A stretch of 64,000 bases of DNA from Paludisphaera borealis (GCF_001956985.1 NZ_CP019082.1:1488001-1552000); one strand, 5' to 3'. Counted from the first letter of the stretch, positions 9,571 to 19,552 are shown. Program-made: numbers and translations. The notes: generated by a model from the sequence alone, not told the origin.

Positions 9571-11949
9571 CTACCGCGATCGAACGAGGTAGCTCCGCAG
9601 CTCGCCCGGATCGAGATCGAGCGTGACCGCGCCGGCGTCGAGATCGCGGTGGTCGACCAGATCGCGGAGCGAGCCCCGCGCGGCGAACGTCACGGCCGCG
9701 CCGGTCTTCGGCCGCATCGAGGTGTTGATCACGTAGTAGTAGACGCTTTGCTTTCCGGCGGGAACCTCGCGAACGACGATCTCGGCGTCTTTGCACGCTC
9801 CGGGCGCGACGGTCGACGGCAGGGCCGGAACCGATAAGTACGCCTGGTTGAACCGGCGCACGTATTCGGGAAACCCGGTCGAGAAGCTGGAAGCGCAGAG
9901 CATGCCGAGGTTGGTCGGATCGGCCTGGGCGACCGCGCGGGCTTCGAGCAGCCGGACGAACGGCCCGGCGCGGTCGACGTCGGCGGCGACGTAGCCCGCC
10001 TGGCCGTCGAACGGCAGGTTCGAGCCGCCTTTGGTCCGGTCGTGGTCGTCCTCGTTGAGCGTGTAGTGGTGGATCGCGGCGAGCCCCGCCTTGGTGCGGT
10101 ACGAGTTGATCGACTCGGGCGACGCCACCGTGAACAGGCGGCCGATGGGATACGTGAGCATCACGCGCCGGCTGTCTCGGTAGTGCTCGGGGTCGCCGCC
10201 GGGGGCCGAATGGAACGACTCAGTGCGATGCGGCGGGTCGATCGTCTCACGAAAGATCAGGCTCGTCCCGTAGTGATTCTCGCGCACCACCTTGTCGAAG
10301 GCCGACGGACTGAGCGCCCACCGGAACCAGCTCGAATCGGGCTGCGTACGTGCGAAGGCGTCCCACCACGCGGGGTCGTCGGTCGTGACCTGGTCCGGGT
10401 GTCCGCTCGGGCCCGACTCGGGATCGCGAAGCATCGGGATTTGCTCGCTGGTCCAGGGCGTGAACATCAGCTTGATCATGTCGTCGCCAAGACCTTTGGA
10501 TAAGTGGTCCGCCAAAGCTTCCAGAAACCCGGCGCGGCGAGTCAGCCACCAGGCGATGTAGCGGTTGTACAGAGCACGGTCGCCCTCGTGCGAGGCGATG
10601 AGCGCGGCTCGCGAGGCCGTTTTCGCCAGGGCGTCGTCCGGGAAATCCGCGCGGAAGCGGGCGACGGCGGCGTCGGAAAAGCTGATCGGCAGATGATTGT
10701 CGCGGACCCGGAACCAGGCGCCGGCGAACCGGGCTTTCCCCTTGTGGGCGATCACGGTCTTGTCGAGCAGTCGGCGGGCGTCGGTCAGGGTGTCGGGATC
10801 GGTGAGGTCGGCGTTGTGCGGTTCGGTCCACCAGACGGGCGTGTAGCGGGAGTTCGGCAGGTTGTGGTAGAGCTTCTCGGCCCGGCGCTGCCAGGCGAGG
10901 CTCTGCGGCTTCGCGCTTTCAGACCCGATCGCCCCCTTGTATTCATAGTAAGGCAAGAGGTCGAGCCCTTCGGCGGCGATCCTCGGGACGAGGCGGTCCC
11001 AGACGTCGTTGAGCGGCGGCTGGGCGTTCATCACCCAGTTCTCGTCGCCGCTATCCCAGCCCTGGTTGAAGCCGAATTCGAGCAGGTCCTTGGCGAAGGT
11101 GTTCATCGCCAGGACGCGCGAGGTCTTCGCCTTGTACATCAGCCATTCGACCGGATCGGCGACCCCGCGATCGACGGCCTCTTTGGCGTGGACGGCCTCG
11201 TCGGCCATCTCCTCGCGGAAGAAGACGCGGCGGCGCGGGAGGTCGTCCGACGGATACTCGACGTTCGCATAGAGGGCCGTCACGTCGGGGACGGCTCGCA
11301 GCCGGATGCGGCCGATCGCCGCGCCCTGGGAGCGGGGATCATTGAGTTTCTTCGACTGGAAGACGACGACGTGAAAGCCGTCGGCCGGTCCGAACGGGCG
11401 GCCTCCGGGTTTCGAATCGCGCTGGCCGTGGAGGCCCTGAAAGCGGTCGTGGAGAAAGAAGATCGTGCGATACCGTTGCCAGCGACCCGTCTGCGGGTAG
11501 TCGAGTGATTCGATCGACGGCTGGACGTACTGTTGCCGCGCGTCGCCGACCGCGCTCCCCGTCGAGAACCCGCGCACGAGGTCCGCGCCGCGGTTGGCGA
11601 TGAAGATTGACCGGGGCGCGTCGTCGGGATACTCGATTTCGAGCACGTAGGCGGCGCCCGGTTTCAGATCCTTCCCCTTGCCGATCACCCAGGCCATCAC
11701 CTTGGGCGCGTCGTCCATCGGCAAGGTTCGAGCCTGCCGGCCGAGGACCGTGACGACCTTGCCGGCGTCAGTCGGGAACTGGTGCATGGGGGGCTGAGCG
11801 ACAGGGTCGATCTCGTCGACGATCGGAAACGAATCCAGCCGCTTGGCGAATTCAGCGGCCGAGTCGTCCGCGAGGGACGGCGACGGCGGAAGCCCGAGCG
11901 CCGCGACAGTCAGCAAGACGACGATGAAACATCTTCCTAGGGCGTTCAT
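9571..11949 (-). CDS. Secreted 792-residue protein of unknown function
   Basis: I do not recognise this family. A clear signal peptide (MNALGRCFIVVLLTVAALG, cleavage near SLADD) is followed by about 230 residues that look like a beta-sandwich carbohydrate-binding type region. A long middle section is rich in Trp, Tyr, Asp and His (ENWVMNAQPPLND, YTPVWWTEPHNADL, WFRWALSPSAFDKV), of the kind seen in TIM-barrel glycosidases. A C-terminal beta-rich domain ends with DLDPGELRSYLVRS, as in all-beta accessory domains of glycoside hydrolases. I infer an extracytoplasmic carbohydrate-active or carbohydrate-binding protein. AGGAG lies 11 bases upstream of the ATG. It stands between a Tat-exported reductase and a PVC heme protein, all on one strand. 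Confidence 0.75.
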   Translation of the reverse strand: MNALGRCFIVVLLTVAALGLPPSPSLADDSAAEFAKRLDSFPIVDEIDPVAQPPMHQFPTDAGKVVTVLGRQARTLPMDDAPKVMAWVIGKGKDLKPGAAYVLEIEYPDDAPRSIFIANRGADLVRGFSTGSAVGDARQQYVQPSIESLDYPQTGRWQRYRTIFFLHDRFQGLHGQRDSKPGGRPFGPADGFHVVVFQSKKLNDPRSQGAAIGRIRLRAVPDVTALYANVEYPSDDLPRRRVFFREEMADEAVHAKEAVDRGVADPVEWLMYKAKTSRVLAMNTFAKDLLEFGFNQGWDSGDENWVMNAQPPLNDVWDRLVPRIAAEGLDLLPYYEYKGAIGSESAKPQSLAWQRRAEKLYHNLPNSRYTPVWWTEPHNADLTDPDTLTDARRLLDKTVIAHKGKARFAGAWFRVRDNHLPISFSDAAVARFRADFPDDALAKTASRAALIASHEGDRALYNRYIAWWLTRRAGFLEALADHLSKGLGDDMIKLMFTPWTSEQIPMLRDPESGPSGHPDQVTTDDPAWWDAFARTQPDSSWFRWALSPSAFDKVVRENHYGTSLIFRETIDPPHRTESFHSAPGGDPEHYRDSRRVMLTYPIGRLFTVASPESINSYRTKAGLAAIHHYTLNEDDHDRTKGGSNLPFDGQAGYVAADVDRAGPFVRLLEARAVAQADPTNLGMLCASSFSTGFPEYVRRFNQAYLSVPALPSTVAPGACKDAEIVVREVPAGKQSVYYYVINTSMRPKTGAAVTFAARGSLRDLVDHRDLDAGAVTLDLDPGELRSYLVRSR

Positions 11950-12011
11950 CGGCGTCTTGCTCCTGGATGGTCGTGTTGATCAAGCTCATGCGTGAAGATG
12001 TCGGCCAATCG

Positions 12012-15000
12012 TCACTTGACCGGCTTTTCCTCGCGGCGGCTGAGAAGGTAGTCGAGCAGGTGGTAGAAGTCGGCCTCGGGGATGAGCCGGGCCATGTCGG
12101 CGGGCATCGGCGACATCTGCACGACCTGCTTCTCGTCGATCTCGTCCTGCGGGACGCGGACTTCCTTGCCGAGCGCGTCGGCGATGATGACGACCTGGCC
12201 TTCCTGGCGAAGCAGCAGGCCGGCGACGACGCGGCCGTCCTTCAGGGCCAGGCTGGTGACGCGGAACATCTGGTCGACGTTGCGGTTGGGGTCGAGGACG
12301 TCTTCGAGCAGCCGTTCCAGCCCGCGCGTGCCGACGCCGTCGAGCTGGGGGCCGATCCGGGCGCCCTTGCCTTCCATCTGGTGGCAGATCGCGCAATTGG
12401 TCTCGTAGACCTTGGCACCGGCGGCGACGTCGTGCGGAGCGGCCTGGAAGCCAGCCCGGCGCGCGTCGAGCAGCTCGCGGAGCTTCTGATCGGCGGGGGG
12501 GAGGCCGGCGAGCAGCTTCTTGATCTGATCGGCGACGTTCGGGATGTTCGCGTTCTCCAACCCGATCGTGATCGGACGCTGCTGGAGCAACCGCGCCGAC
12601 GCCTTGCCGGCGGCGATCGCGGTCAGGAGCGCCTCGGCGCCCTCGCGGTGCCGCACCAGCGCCGCGGCGGCCGTCGACTGCAAGTTCTCGGGGGCGACGG
12701 CCAGGGCTTCGAGCACCGCCGCGCGGGCCTCGGGCCGTTCGACGTTCGCCAGCGCGATGGCGGCTGACTCGCGGAGCGGCAGCGCCAGGCGGCCGTCGGT
12801 GAGGGCCGCCTTGAGCCGCGCGAGCCCGACCGGCTGGTCGAGCACGACGACCGCCGACAGCGCCTCGGCCCGACGAGGGGTCGGGAGGTCGTCGCGGGCG
12901 AAGACCTTGTCGAGCGCCGGTATCGCGTCCTTGAGCTGGAGGTCGCGGACGGCGCCGATCCCCTGCCCGACCTCGTCGGCGTTCTTCGAGTCGAGCAGCG
13001 ACTGTACCAGGCCGAGAGCCGTGCGCTGAACTTCCGGGATCGCCGCCTCGCCGCGCTCTTGCGAACCCTGCTGGATCATCCGCAAGAGGCCGATCCGCTC
13101 GCCGGGCGAACGGTCGCCGGCCTTCACGAACGTCAGCAGCGTCGGTATCGACTCCTTGGCGCCGTACCGCGCCACGTGGTGGACGTAGCGGCTGACGTTC
13201 TCGGGGCTGTCTTTGGCCTTCTGGATGTGAGCGAGCAGGAACGCGGCGGCCTCGGCCGAGGGGACGGCCACCGCCACGTCGGCGACGTCAGCGCGGTCGC
13301 GGGCGTTCAGGGTCAGCGTGTCGAGCTTCGGCCAGACTTCCTTGTCCTTGAACTGGTCGCGAAGCGCCATGCGGGCGACGTGCAGCAAATGCGTGTCGTC
13401 GGCGGCCGTCGATTGCCGCAGCGACAGCAGCGGCCGGATGTGGTTCAGGTCGGCGTGAGCCCCCAGTACCTCGGCGGCGGCCTTGCGGACGTGCGGGCTG
13501 GCGTCGTCCATCGACCGCAGCACGAACGTTTCCAGCAGCGGCGGCAGCGACGGACGATCAACGAGAATCAGCAACGAGTGTACGAGGACCGTCGGGTCGT
13601 TCGGAGTTTCCACCACGCCGAGCAACAGCGGGTCGTCGAGCTTGCCGAGACGTTCGAGGACCCAGAGCGAATGGACGATCAGCGGGGCGGATTTGAGCTT
13701 CGACTTCAACAGGCCGAGGAGCTTGTCGACGGCGACTTGCCCGCCGCGCTCGACGAGCTGGTTGGCGGCGGTGATCCGCACCGGCAGGTTGGGGCTCGCC
13801 AGGTCGAGGATCAGCGAATCGACGCTCGACTTCGTCCGGTCGACGGGGCCCGGCAACGCCGGCGCGGGGTGCTTAGCGTTGCCCTTGTAAACGATCCGCC
13901 AGATCCGCCCGCTGGTCCGGTCGCGGCCGGGGTGAGTGAGCGGGACTTCGTAATGGCCGATGATCCGGTTGTAGAAGTCGGCGACGTAAAGCGCGCCGTC
14001 GGGGCCGAGTTCGATGTCGACGGGCCGGAACCAGTTGTCTTCGCTCCAGACGAAGTCGGGCTGCTCGATCCCCTTCGGGCTCGCGCCGTGCCACTCGATC
14101 TTGTCGTGGTTGATCCGGTTGGTCACGACGTTGCCGATGAAGGTGGTCCCCCGGTACGACTGTGGGTACTGGTCGGCGGTGTAATAGGAGATCCCCGCGA
14201 TGCCGGTCGAGCCGTGGTCGTGCGTGACCATCTCCGGGCCGTAGCCCAGGCCGTCGTCGGGCTTGCCGAAGCTCGGGTAGTACGCGCCCCGGAGGAGCTG
14301 GTAGACCGGCCGGCTGTGGCAGTCGCACGAGTAGAGGTTGCCGAGCGGGTCGAACGCGAGCCCGAACGGGTTGACCTGGCCGTGGGTGATGTACTCGGCG
14401 TGTGAGCCGTCGGCCCGCATCCGGTAGGTGTTGCCTGAGTTCATGGCGATCGGCTTCTTGTCCCTGCCGGCCACCTGCGAATCGTTCGAGAACCCGTGGC
14501 AGGCGTAGATCCAGCCGTCGTAACCCCAGGTGAAGGCGTTGGTCATCCCGTGGGTGTCGCGATGGCCGATCTCGCCGTAGAACCGCTCCTTGACGTCGGC
14601 CTTGCCGTCGCCGTCGCTGTCGTGCAGCAGGTAGACGTTGGGGATGCTGTGCACCAGCGCCGCGTTACTCGACGGCAGCGGCAGCAGGCCGATCGGGATG
14701 TTCAGGCCGTCGGCGAACGTCTCGATCTTGCGCGCGCGGCCGTCGGGACCGAAGTCGGAGAGGATCTTGACGGTGTCGCGCGGCTTTCTGCCGTCCTCGA
14801 CCGGGTACGGGTATTCGACCGTGTCAGTCACCCAGAGCCGGCCTTTATCGTCGAAGGCGATGTTGAGCGGCTTCTGGATGTCGGGATCGGCGGCGACGAG
14901 CTGAACCTCGAACCCCGGCGGAACGTGCAGGGCCTTCTGCTCCTCCTGAGGCGATCTCGGCGGCAGCGTCGAGACGTTTTCGACCGGCGCGGGCGTCTGG

Positions 15001-15077
15001 GCGTCTAATTCTCCTACCATCCCCGCAACAGCCCCCAGGGCCATAAGCAAGAATCCGAGCACTCTCACACTTCGCAT
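12012..15077 (-). CDS. PVC-type heme-binding CxxCH dehydrogenase with HEAT repeats
   Basis: Three-part architecture known from Planctomycetota and Verrucomicrobiota. The signal peptide (LGFLLMALGAVAGMVG) is followed by a PQQ/sugar-dehydrogenase-like beta-propeller of about 380 residues (HVPPGFEVQLVAADPDIQKP, GLNIPIGLLPL, HGQVNPFGLAFDP, ELGPDGALYVADFYNRIIGHYE). A long stretch of HEAT-like alpha repeats comes next, then a cytochrome c domain with CAICH at about residue 895 and a distal Met-containing MSPMPADM. It probably oxidises a sugar-like substrate outside the cytoplasmic membrane and passes electrons through heme c. I chose the ATG at 15077 because GGAG lies 7 bases upstream; an ATG 6 codons earlier has no such site. 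1021 residues, normal for the family. Confidence 0.9.
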   Translation of the reverse strand: MRSVRVLGFLLMALGAVAGMVGELDAQTPAPVENVSTLPPRSPQEEQKALHVPPGFEVQLVAADPDIQKPLNIAFDDKGRLWVTDTVEYPYPVEDGRKPRDTVKILSDFGPDGRARKIETFADGLNIPIGLLPLPSSNAALVHSIPNVYLLHDSDGDGKADVKERFYGEIGHRDTHGMTNAFTWGYDGWIYACHGFSNDSQVAGRDKKPIAMNSGNTYRMRADGSHAEYITHGQVNPFGLAFDPLGNLYSCDCHSRPVYQLLRGAYYPSFGKPDDGLGYGPEMVTHDHGSTGIAGISYYTADQYPQSYRGTTFIGNVVTNRINHDKIEWHGASPKGIEQPDFVWSEDNWFRPVDIELGPDGALYVADFYNRIIGHYEVPLTHPGRDRTSGRIWRIVYKGNAKHPAPALPGPVDRTKSSVDSLILDLASPNLPVRITAANQLVERGGQVAVDKLLGLLKSKLKSAPLIVHSLWVLERLGKLDDPLLLGVVETPNDPTVLVHSLLILVDRPSLPPLLETFVLRSMDDASPHVRKAAAEVLGAHADLNHIRPLLSLRQSTAADDTHLLHVARMALRDQFKDKEVWPKLDTLTLNARDRADVADVAVAVPSAEAAAFLLAHIQKAKDSPENVSRYVHHVARYGAKESIPTLLTFVKAGDRSPGERIGLLRMIQQGSQERGEAAIPEVQRTALGLVQSLLDSKNADEVGQGIGAVRDLQLKDAIPALDKVFARDDLPTPRRAEALSAVVVLDQPVGLARLKAALTDGRLALPLRESAAIALANVERPEARAAVLEALAVAPENLQSTAAAALVRHREGAEALLTAIAAGKASARLLQQRPITIGLENANIPNVADQIKKLLAGLPPADQKLRELLDARRAGFQAAPHDVAAGAKVYETNCAICHQMEGKGARIGPQLDGVGTRGLERLLEDVLDPNRNVDQMFRVTSLALKDGRVVAGLLLRQEGQVVIIADALGKEVRVPQDEIDEKQVVQMSPMPADMARLIPEADFYHLLDYLLSRREEKPVK

Positions 15078-15609
15078 AGCGACACTCCAACCCATTTGAC
15101 GAACCCGAACGCAAGCCGATCAAGGGACGCATTTTATCCTGCGCCGGGGGCCTACGGAAACCGGGTGGTCGCCCGAGCCCGACCGGATAGGTTGCAAGGG
15201 GGCTGTCGCGGCGCGGGAACTCAGGCTTCGCTCGAACCGCCGATCGTGATGAGAGCACGGCGCAATTCGGCGGTCCACGTCGCCTGGCCGCCTGACGAAG
15301 ACGGCGGGGCCCTGGCGCGGTTTCCATTTGGCCCGTCGCACAAGGCCAGCCAAATACCAGCCCGAAGCGCCAGCGAGTGAATTTCCGGCCGGCTTTAGAA
15401 TCGATTCACTCGCTGGCGCTTCGGGCTGGTTAAATCGTCCCTGAGCCGACCGCCAAGCTCCCCCTGTTGGCGCCCTGCCCGCCGAGTGGAAACGATCTTC
15501 AGCCCAGTCTTGACCGCGAATCCGGGCTTGCCTAATGTGTGTTTTACAGTTGTCGTCTTACGCGCGTCGTGGCCGCTCGATGGAGTGGGGCTTGCGGGCT
15601 TGAACCATC
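15078..15609. other. Intergenic region with a long hairpin repeat, no gene seen
   Basis: No open frame here has a convincing protein. The divergent gap between the PVC heme protein gene and the 126-residue membrane protein gene should hold both promoters, but I cannot point to clear -35/-10 pairs. The only structure is the inverted repeat at 15356-15430. Confidence 0.6.
15356..15430. repeat. 27-bp perfect inverted repeat (hairpin)
   Basis: The arms at 15356-15382 and 15404-15430 are exact reverse complements, with a 21-nt loop containing a GGCCGGC core. The arm carries AGCCCGAAGCGCCAGCGAGT. No U-tract follows on either strand. I recall this GAAGCGCCAGCGAGTG motif as a high-copy intergenic repeat in planctomycete genomes, but cannot verify copy number here. 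Confidence 0.8.
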
Positions 15610-15990
15610 ATGAGAACACGATATGAATACGATTTGGTTTGCCGGAGTCGTTTTGCGCTTGGGGCGGCCCTGGCTTTACTTATTAGCGCATTCGTGTTCA
15701 TGATTCCGCTCATGGCGTGCCTTTGCGACGGGCTGATGGGCTGTTACAACGCGCCGGGAACTAAGGCCTCGCAACTCGTGATTTCCGTGTCGCCCTGGCT
15801 GCCTCAACTCGTCGCGGTCCTCGGATGCGCCGTGCTATGGGTCAAGGAGACGAGGCTCGGCGCTTCGAGCGCGCTCAGATGGAACTGGGCCGCGGTCGTC
15901 GTCGTCGTTCTCTTCGGTGGTTTTCTCGTGCTCGTGTGCGTTATACCGATCGTCCAGACCGTCCACGGCCTGGGAAACAGTCGTTTGTGA
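15610..15990 (+). CDS. Small hypothetical membrane protein (126 aa)
   Basis: Unrecognised. There are three predicted membrane helices: ALGAALALLISAFVFMIPLM (about 16-36), a middle one around 58-78 (LVISVSPWLPQLVAVLGCAVLW) and WAAVVVVVLFGGFLVLVCVI (about 93-113). A Cys pair (MACLCDGLMGCYN) lies after helix 1. No strong ribosome binding site precedes the ATG. The downstream gene starts 26 bp after its stop on the same strand, so the two may be co-transcribed. Coding status rests on the clean helix pattern. Confidence 0.5.
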   Translation: MRTRYEYDLVCRSRFALGAALALLISAFVFMIPLMACLCDGLMGCYNAPGTKASQLVISVSPWLPQLVAVLGCAVLWVKETRLGASSALRWNWAAVVVVVLFGGFLVLVCVIPIVQTVHGLGNSRL

Positions 15991-16016
15991 TCAGCCTCGA
16001 CGCGAAAGGGCCGCCG

Positions 16017-17222
16017 ATGCAATCGATCTTGATCGCCTTGCTCCTGCTGGGAGAGTCGCCCGCGAGTTCTCCGACCCCGGAGATGCTCCGCGAGAGCAGT
16101 CGTCGATGGGCGGAGCAGGTTTCGTTTGGTTGTCGCTTTCGACTGCGATCGGAGATGGCGAACTCGATGGAGCAGGCGGAGAAAGGCGAGTACGATCCGA
16201 AGCTGGGGAGCGCCTACTCCCGATGGGAGGCGCGAGGTGAATTCCAGAAAATCGCCGCAAGAATGCGGTGCCTCGTCGAATTCGGGCCGCCGGGCTATCA
16301 ATACGGTCCCACCAAATTCGACATCACGCTCGAACCCGTGGAAGAGGCCACGAACGGTTCCATCGAGGTGCGGCGGTTGCTGAGACGCAGCGAAATCCTC
16401 GGGGAAGAGGCCAAGTCCGTCCTTGTCATGCGTCGAGGAGAATCGGAAGGTCGGATGCTGCTGGCCGGCCTCATGACGACCGCCTCCGTTCTCCCTCTCG
16501 CACCTATAAGGGAGGATGCCGGGCAGCCGTTCGGATCTCTCCCGATCACGCGGATTCAGAAGCTGGATCCGGATCATGTCGAGGTTCTCTGCGAGATTCA
16601 GCAGCAGGGGCGAATCAAGGAGACGGATTTCTCAGAGACGCAGAATCGGCGGGTCGTCTTCTGGATGACGCCCGACCCTCCGGTCATCGAGAAGATCGAG
16701 GAGCGAGTCGAACGGCGTTCCCTCAAAGACCCTAAGCTCGTGCTGGGAAGCGAAGATCGTCGTGCGATCCTCTCCGACTTCAAGTCATGCCCCGGCGGCA
16801 TGGTCGCGACGCATGTCCGGTACCTCGACCATGCGCATGGGCTGAAAGTGCTGCGATGGAAGATCGACGAGCCGGGCGTTCGAGTGTTCGATTGGAAATC
16901 CGATGACCTGGGGCAATCGCCGCCTACCGACGCCGATTTCGTGCTCTCCGTTCCTCCGGACTGGAGCGTGCTCGGGCTCAAGACGAAACTCCCGATGGGC
17001 GAAGTCAGGAGCCTTGACGTCAACAAGCTCGGCCCGACGGACCTGGATGAACTCGAAGTCATGACGGCGGCGTATGGTCCGCCATTTCTCCAGACCGGGA
17101 TCGGAAGACTGCTTCTTTCCTGGGCTGTCGCGGCCGGACTGCTTGGGATCGTGACCGTCTGGTCCTTCCTTCGTCGACTCGGCCATGGACCGATCGCGAG
17201 CGTGGATGGCTCGACGTCATAG
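16017..17222 (+). CDS. Secreted, C-terminally anchored hypothetical protein (401 aa)
   Basis: Unrecognised. I start it at the ATG at 16017, where GAAAGGG lies about 7 bases upstream and the product begins with a signal peptide (MQSILIALLLLGESPA); the frame itself is open further upstream, inside the preceding gene. The body is a mixed alpha/beta extracytoplasmic domain without known catalytic motifs, with a charged middle part (EKIEERVERRSLKDPKLVL). Near the C-terminus a single membrane helix (LLLSWAVAAGLLGIVTVWSFL, about 364-384) precedes a short basic tail. Topology is therefore exported domain, one anchor, short cytoplasmic end. Such proteins are common and uncharacterised in planctomycetes. 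Confidence 0.65.
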   Translation: MQSILIALLLLGESPASSPTPEMLRESSRRWAEQVSFGCRFRLRSEMANSMEQAEKGEYDPKLGSAYSRWEARGEFQKIAARMRCLVEFGPPGYQYGPTKFDITLEPVEEATNGSIEVRRLLRRSEILGEEAKSVLVMRRGESEGRMLLAGLMTTASVLPLAPIREDAGQPFGSLPITRIQKLDPDHVEVLCEIQQQGRIKETDFSETQNRRVVFWMTPDPPVIEKIEERVERRSLKDPKLVLGSEDRRAILSDFKSCPGGMVATHVRYLDHAHGLKVLRWKIDEPGVRVFDWKSDDLGQSPPTDADFVLSVPPDWSVLGLKTKLPMGEVRSLDVNKLGPTDLDELEVMTAAYGPPFLQTGIGRLLLSWAVAAGLLGIVTVWSFLRRLGHGPIASVDGSTS

Positions 17223-18013
17223 GGAAGGCACAATGAAGCGGGGCAGGCAACGACGGCTCGCCGTCAGCGGCAGTGTTGGCGAATGAGTGGGTGCGCGGTT
17301 GCAGTTGGTCTCCTTCTCAATTCCTCACCCCTTCCACTCTGCATTCTCCGCGGTGGATGGATGAATTTCTTCGGCCCGGCGTTTCGACTCCACATTTCGA
17401 GTTGGACATTGTTCGACAACGACCCCTCGCCTCGTTCAAGACTCGAAAACGGTCGTACACTATAAGGATAGGGACGGCCGACGCACGCTCGGGACTTTGG
17501 CGATTCTCCGTTTGGTTCGAGGGGATGCGAGGTTCCACGTGGTTCGGCCGCCATGTAAAGAAATGCGCGATCGAACCCAATTCGGCCGGCAAGGCCGGCT
17601 GACCCTGGTTCGCCGAGGTGGAACGGGGACGCTCCGAGCGAGAATTTTCCAAGTTCTGGCCAAACGAAGCCAAATTTTGTTTCGCCTAGAACACTTTGTA
17701 GATAAAGGACTTAGGTGTGACTTCGAGGGTGGATGGCACCGGCGAAGGAACCCAATCGCGGCCGTGGTTCGGCCGGATGCAATGAGGACGTTGGTGGGGG
17801 CTCGGAGGGGTTTTGGGGCAGGCTGGGTGGTGCGGAGGAGGCTGCTTTTCTGAGCAAACGAACCCAATTTCCGCGACCAACGATGGTCGGGGCACGTGGC
17901 CTTTGGTCGACTCCTGTCGGGTCGGCGGTTGCCGTTGACCCAATCGGCCGGTTGACTACAATTTCCCTCAAGTTTCCCGAAGTTGAAAAAAAGTGAAGGG
18001 TTAAGGCGTCGAG
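17223..18013. other. 790-bp intergenic region, no supported gene
   Basis: Base composition is less GC-rich than the neighbouring genes and no frame on either strand looks like protein. A small hairpin (GACGG CTCG CCGTC, 17252-17265) follows the upstream gene. The phrase AACCCAAT recurs at about 17576, 17751 and 17863, and a related GACCCAATCGGCCGG at about 17937, once with a nearby copy of GGCCGG. I cannot assign a function. The lysS promoter must lie in the right part, but no clear consensus is visible. Confidence 0.5.
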
Positions 18014-19531
18014 ATGGCCGAAGAGTCGCGCGATAGTCTGGAAGCGGTGCGAGCCGAGAAGTTGAAGCGAATCGCCGGGCTGGGGATCGACCCCTGGGGC
18101 CAGCGGTTCGACGACCACCGGGCGATCGCCGACGTCCGCGCTCTGGATGTCGCCAAACCTCAAGAGGGCGAGACGCCGGAACCCGGTCCCGCCGTCCGGA
18201 TCGCCGGGCGGATCATGCTCCGGCGCGGGCAGGGCAAGGTCGTCTTCCTCGAAGTCCGCGACTGGACCGAGCGCATCCAGGTCTTCATCGGCAAGAAGCA
18301 GGTCGGTGAACAGAGCTGGAGCTTGGTCGACGAACTCGACCTCGGCGACCTGATCGGCGTCGACGGCACGCTCGGCTACACCAAGACCGGCGAGTTGACC
18401 GTGTTTGCGACGGAGTTGACGTTCCTGGGCAAGAGCCTGACGCCCCCTCCCGAGAAGTGGCACGGGCTGACCGACCAGGAGATGCGGTATCGCCGGCGGT
18501 ACGTCGACCTGTTCGCCAACCCCGAGTCGCTCCAGACGTTCCTTGCCCGGTCGAAGATCATCCGGACGTTCCGCAAGGTGATGGAGGAACGTGGGTTCAT
18601 CGAGGTCGAGACCCCCACGATGCAGTCGATCGCCGGCGGGGCGGCGGCACGGCCGTTCACTACCCATCATAATGCCCTCGACATCGACCTGTTCCTGCGT
18701 ATCGCCCCCGAGTTGTACCTGAAGCGGCTCCTGGTCGGCGGCATGGAGCGGGTCTTCGAGATCGGCCGTGTCTATCGGAACGAGGGGATCAGCCCCAAGC
18801 ACAACCCCGAATTCACGATGATGGAGGCCTACCAGGCCTACGGCGACTATCACTCGATGATGGATTTGACCGAGGCGTTGATCTGCGGCGCGATCGAGGC
18901 GATCGGCGGCGGGTATCAGCGTCCCTGGGGCGAGAAGACGGTCGATTTCAGGGCCCCCTGGCCGCGACGGACCTACCACGACCTGCTCCGCGAGTACGCC
19001 GAGGTCGACCCCGGCGACTTCGACGCGGTCAAGGCGCGGGCCGAACGGGCGGGGATCGCCACGGTCGGCAAGGACCGCGACGTCGTGATCAGCGAGCTGT
19101 TCGAGGCCCTCGTCGAAGACAACCTCGTCGGCCCGGTGTTCGTGATCGACTACCCGGCGGCGATCTGCCCGCTTACCAAGCGGAAGGCGTCGAACCCCGA
19201 GGTCGCCGAGCGGTTCGAGCTGTTCGTCGACGGCATCGAGCTGGCCAACGCCTACACCGAACTCAACGACCCGGTGCTTCAAGAGACCCTCTTCCGCAGC
19301 CAGCTCGCGGGCATGGCCGCGGAGGAGTCGATGGCCAAGATGGACGACGACTTCGTGAGGGCGCTCAAGCACGCGATGCCGCCGGCCGGCGGGCTCGGAG
19401 TCGGCATGGACCGGCTCTGCATGCTCTTGCTGAACAAGGCGAGCATCCGCGACGTCGTCCTGTTTCCGCTCATGCGCCCGCAAGTCTCCCAGGCGGGAGC
19501 GGTGGACGTCGAGGACGAATCCGAGATCTGA
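18014..19531 (+). CDS. lysS: Lysyl-tRNA synthetase, class II
   Basis: Charges tRNA-Lys with lysine using ATP in the cytoplasm. An N-terminal OB-fold anticodon-binding domain (VRIAGRIMLRRGQGKVVFLEVRDWTERIQVFIGK, about 60-100) is followed by the class II catalytic core: motif 1 region FRKVMEERGFIEVETPTM, motif 2 ERVFEIGRVYRNEGIS with HNPEFTMMEAYQAY, and motif 3 GGLGVGMDRLCML near residue 460. At 505 residues it is full length. Two tRNA-Lys(CUU) genes lie in the tRNA array of this window. A GAAGGGTTAAGG stretch precedes the ATG. Downstream is a LolCE-like ABC pair on the same strand. Confidence 0.97.
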   Translation: MAEESRDSLEAVRAEKLKRIAGLGIDPWGQRFDDHRAIADVRALDVAKPQEGETPEPGPAVRIAGRIMLRRGQGKVVFLEVRDWTERIQVFIGKKQVGEQSWSLVDELDLGDLIGVDGTLGYTKTGELTVFATELTFLGKSLTPPPEKWHGLTDQEMRYRRRYVDLFANPESLQTFLARSKIIRTFRKVMEERGFIEVETPTMQSIAGGAAARPFTTHHNALDIDLFLRIAPELYLKRLLVGGMERVFEIGRVYRNEGISPKHNPEFTMMEAYQAYGDYHSMMDLTEALICGAIEAIGGGYQRPWGEKTVDFRAPWPRRTYHDLLREYAEVDPGDFDAVKARAERAGIATVGKDRDVVISELFEALVEDNLVGPVFVIDYPAAICPLTKRKASNPEVAERFELFVDGIELANAYTELNDPVLQETLFRSQLAGMAAEESMAKMDDDFVRALKHAMPPAGGLGVGMDRLCMLLLNKASIRDVVLFPLMRPQVSQAGAVDVEDESEI

Positions 19532-19552
19532 TCGCATAAGTAATCGTCAATA

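Noticed and set aside
17273-17943. Several 85-135 codon frames on both strands in the 790-bp gap before lysS
   Set aside because: They overlap one another, lack ribosome binding sites and show no recognisable or hydrophobic pattern.
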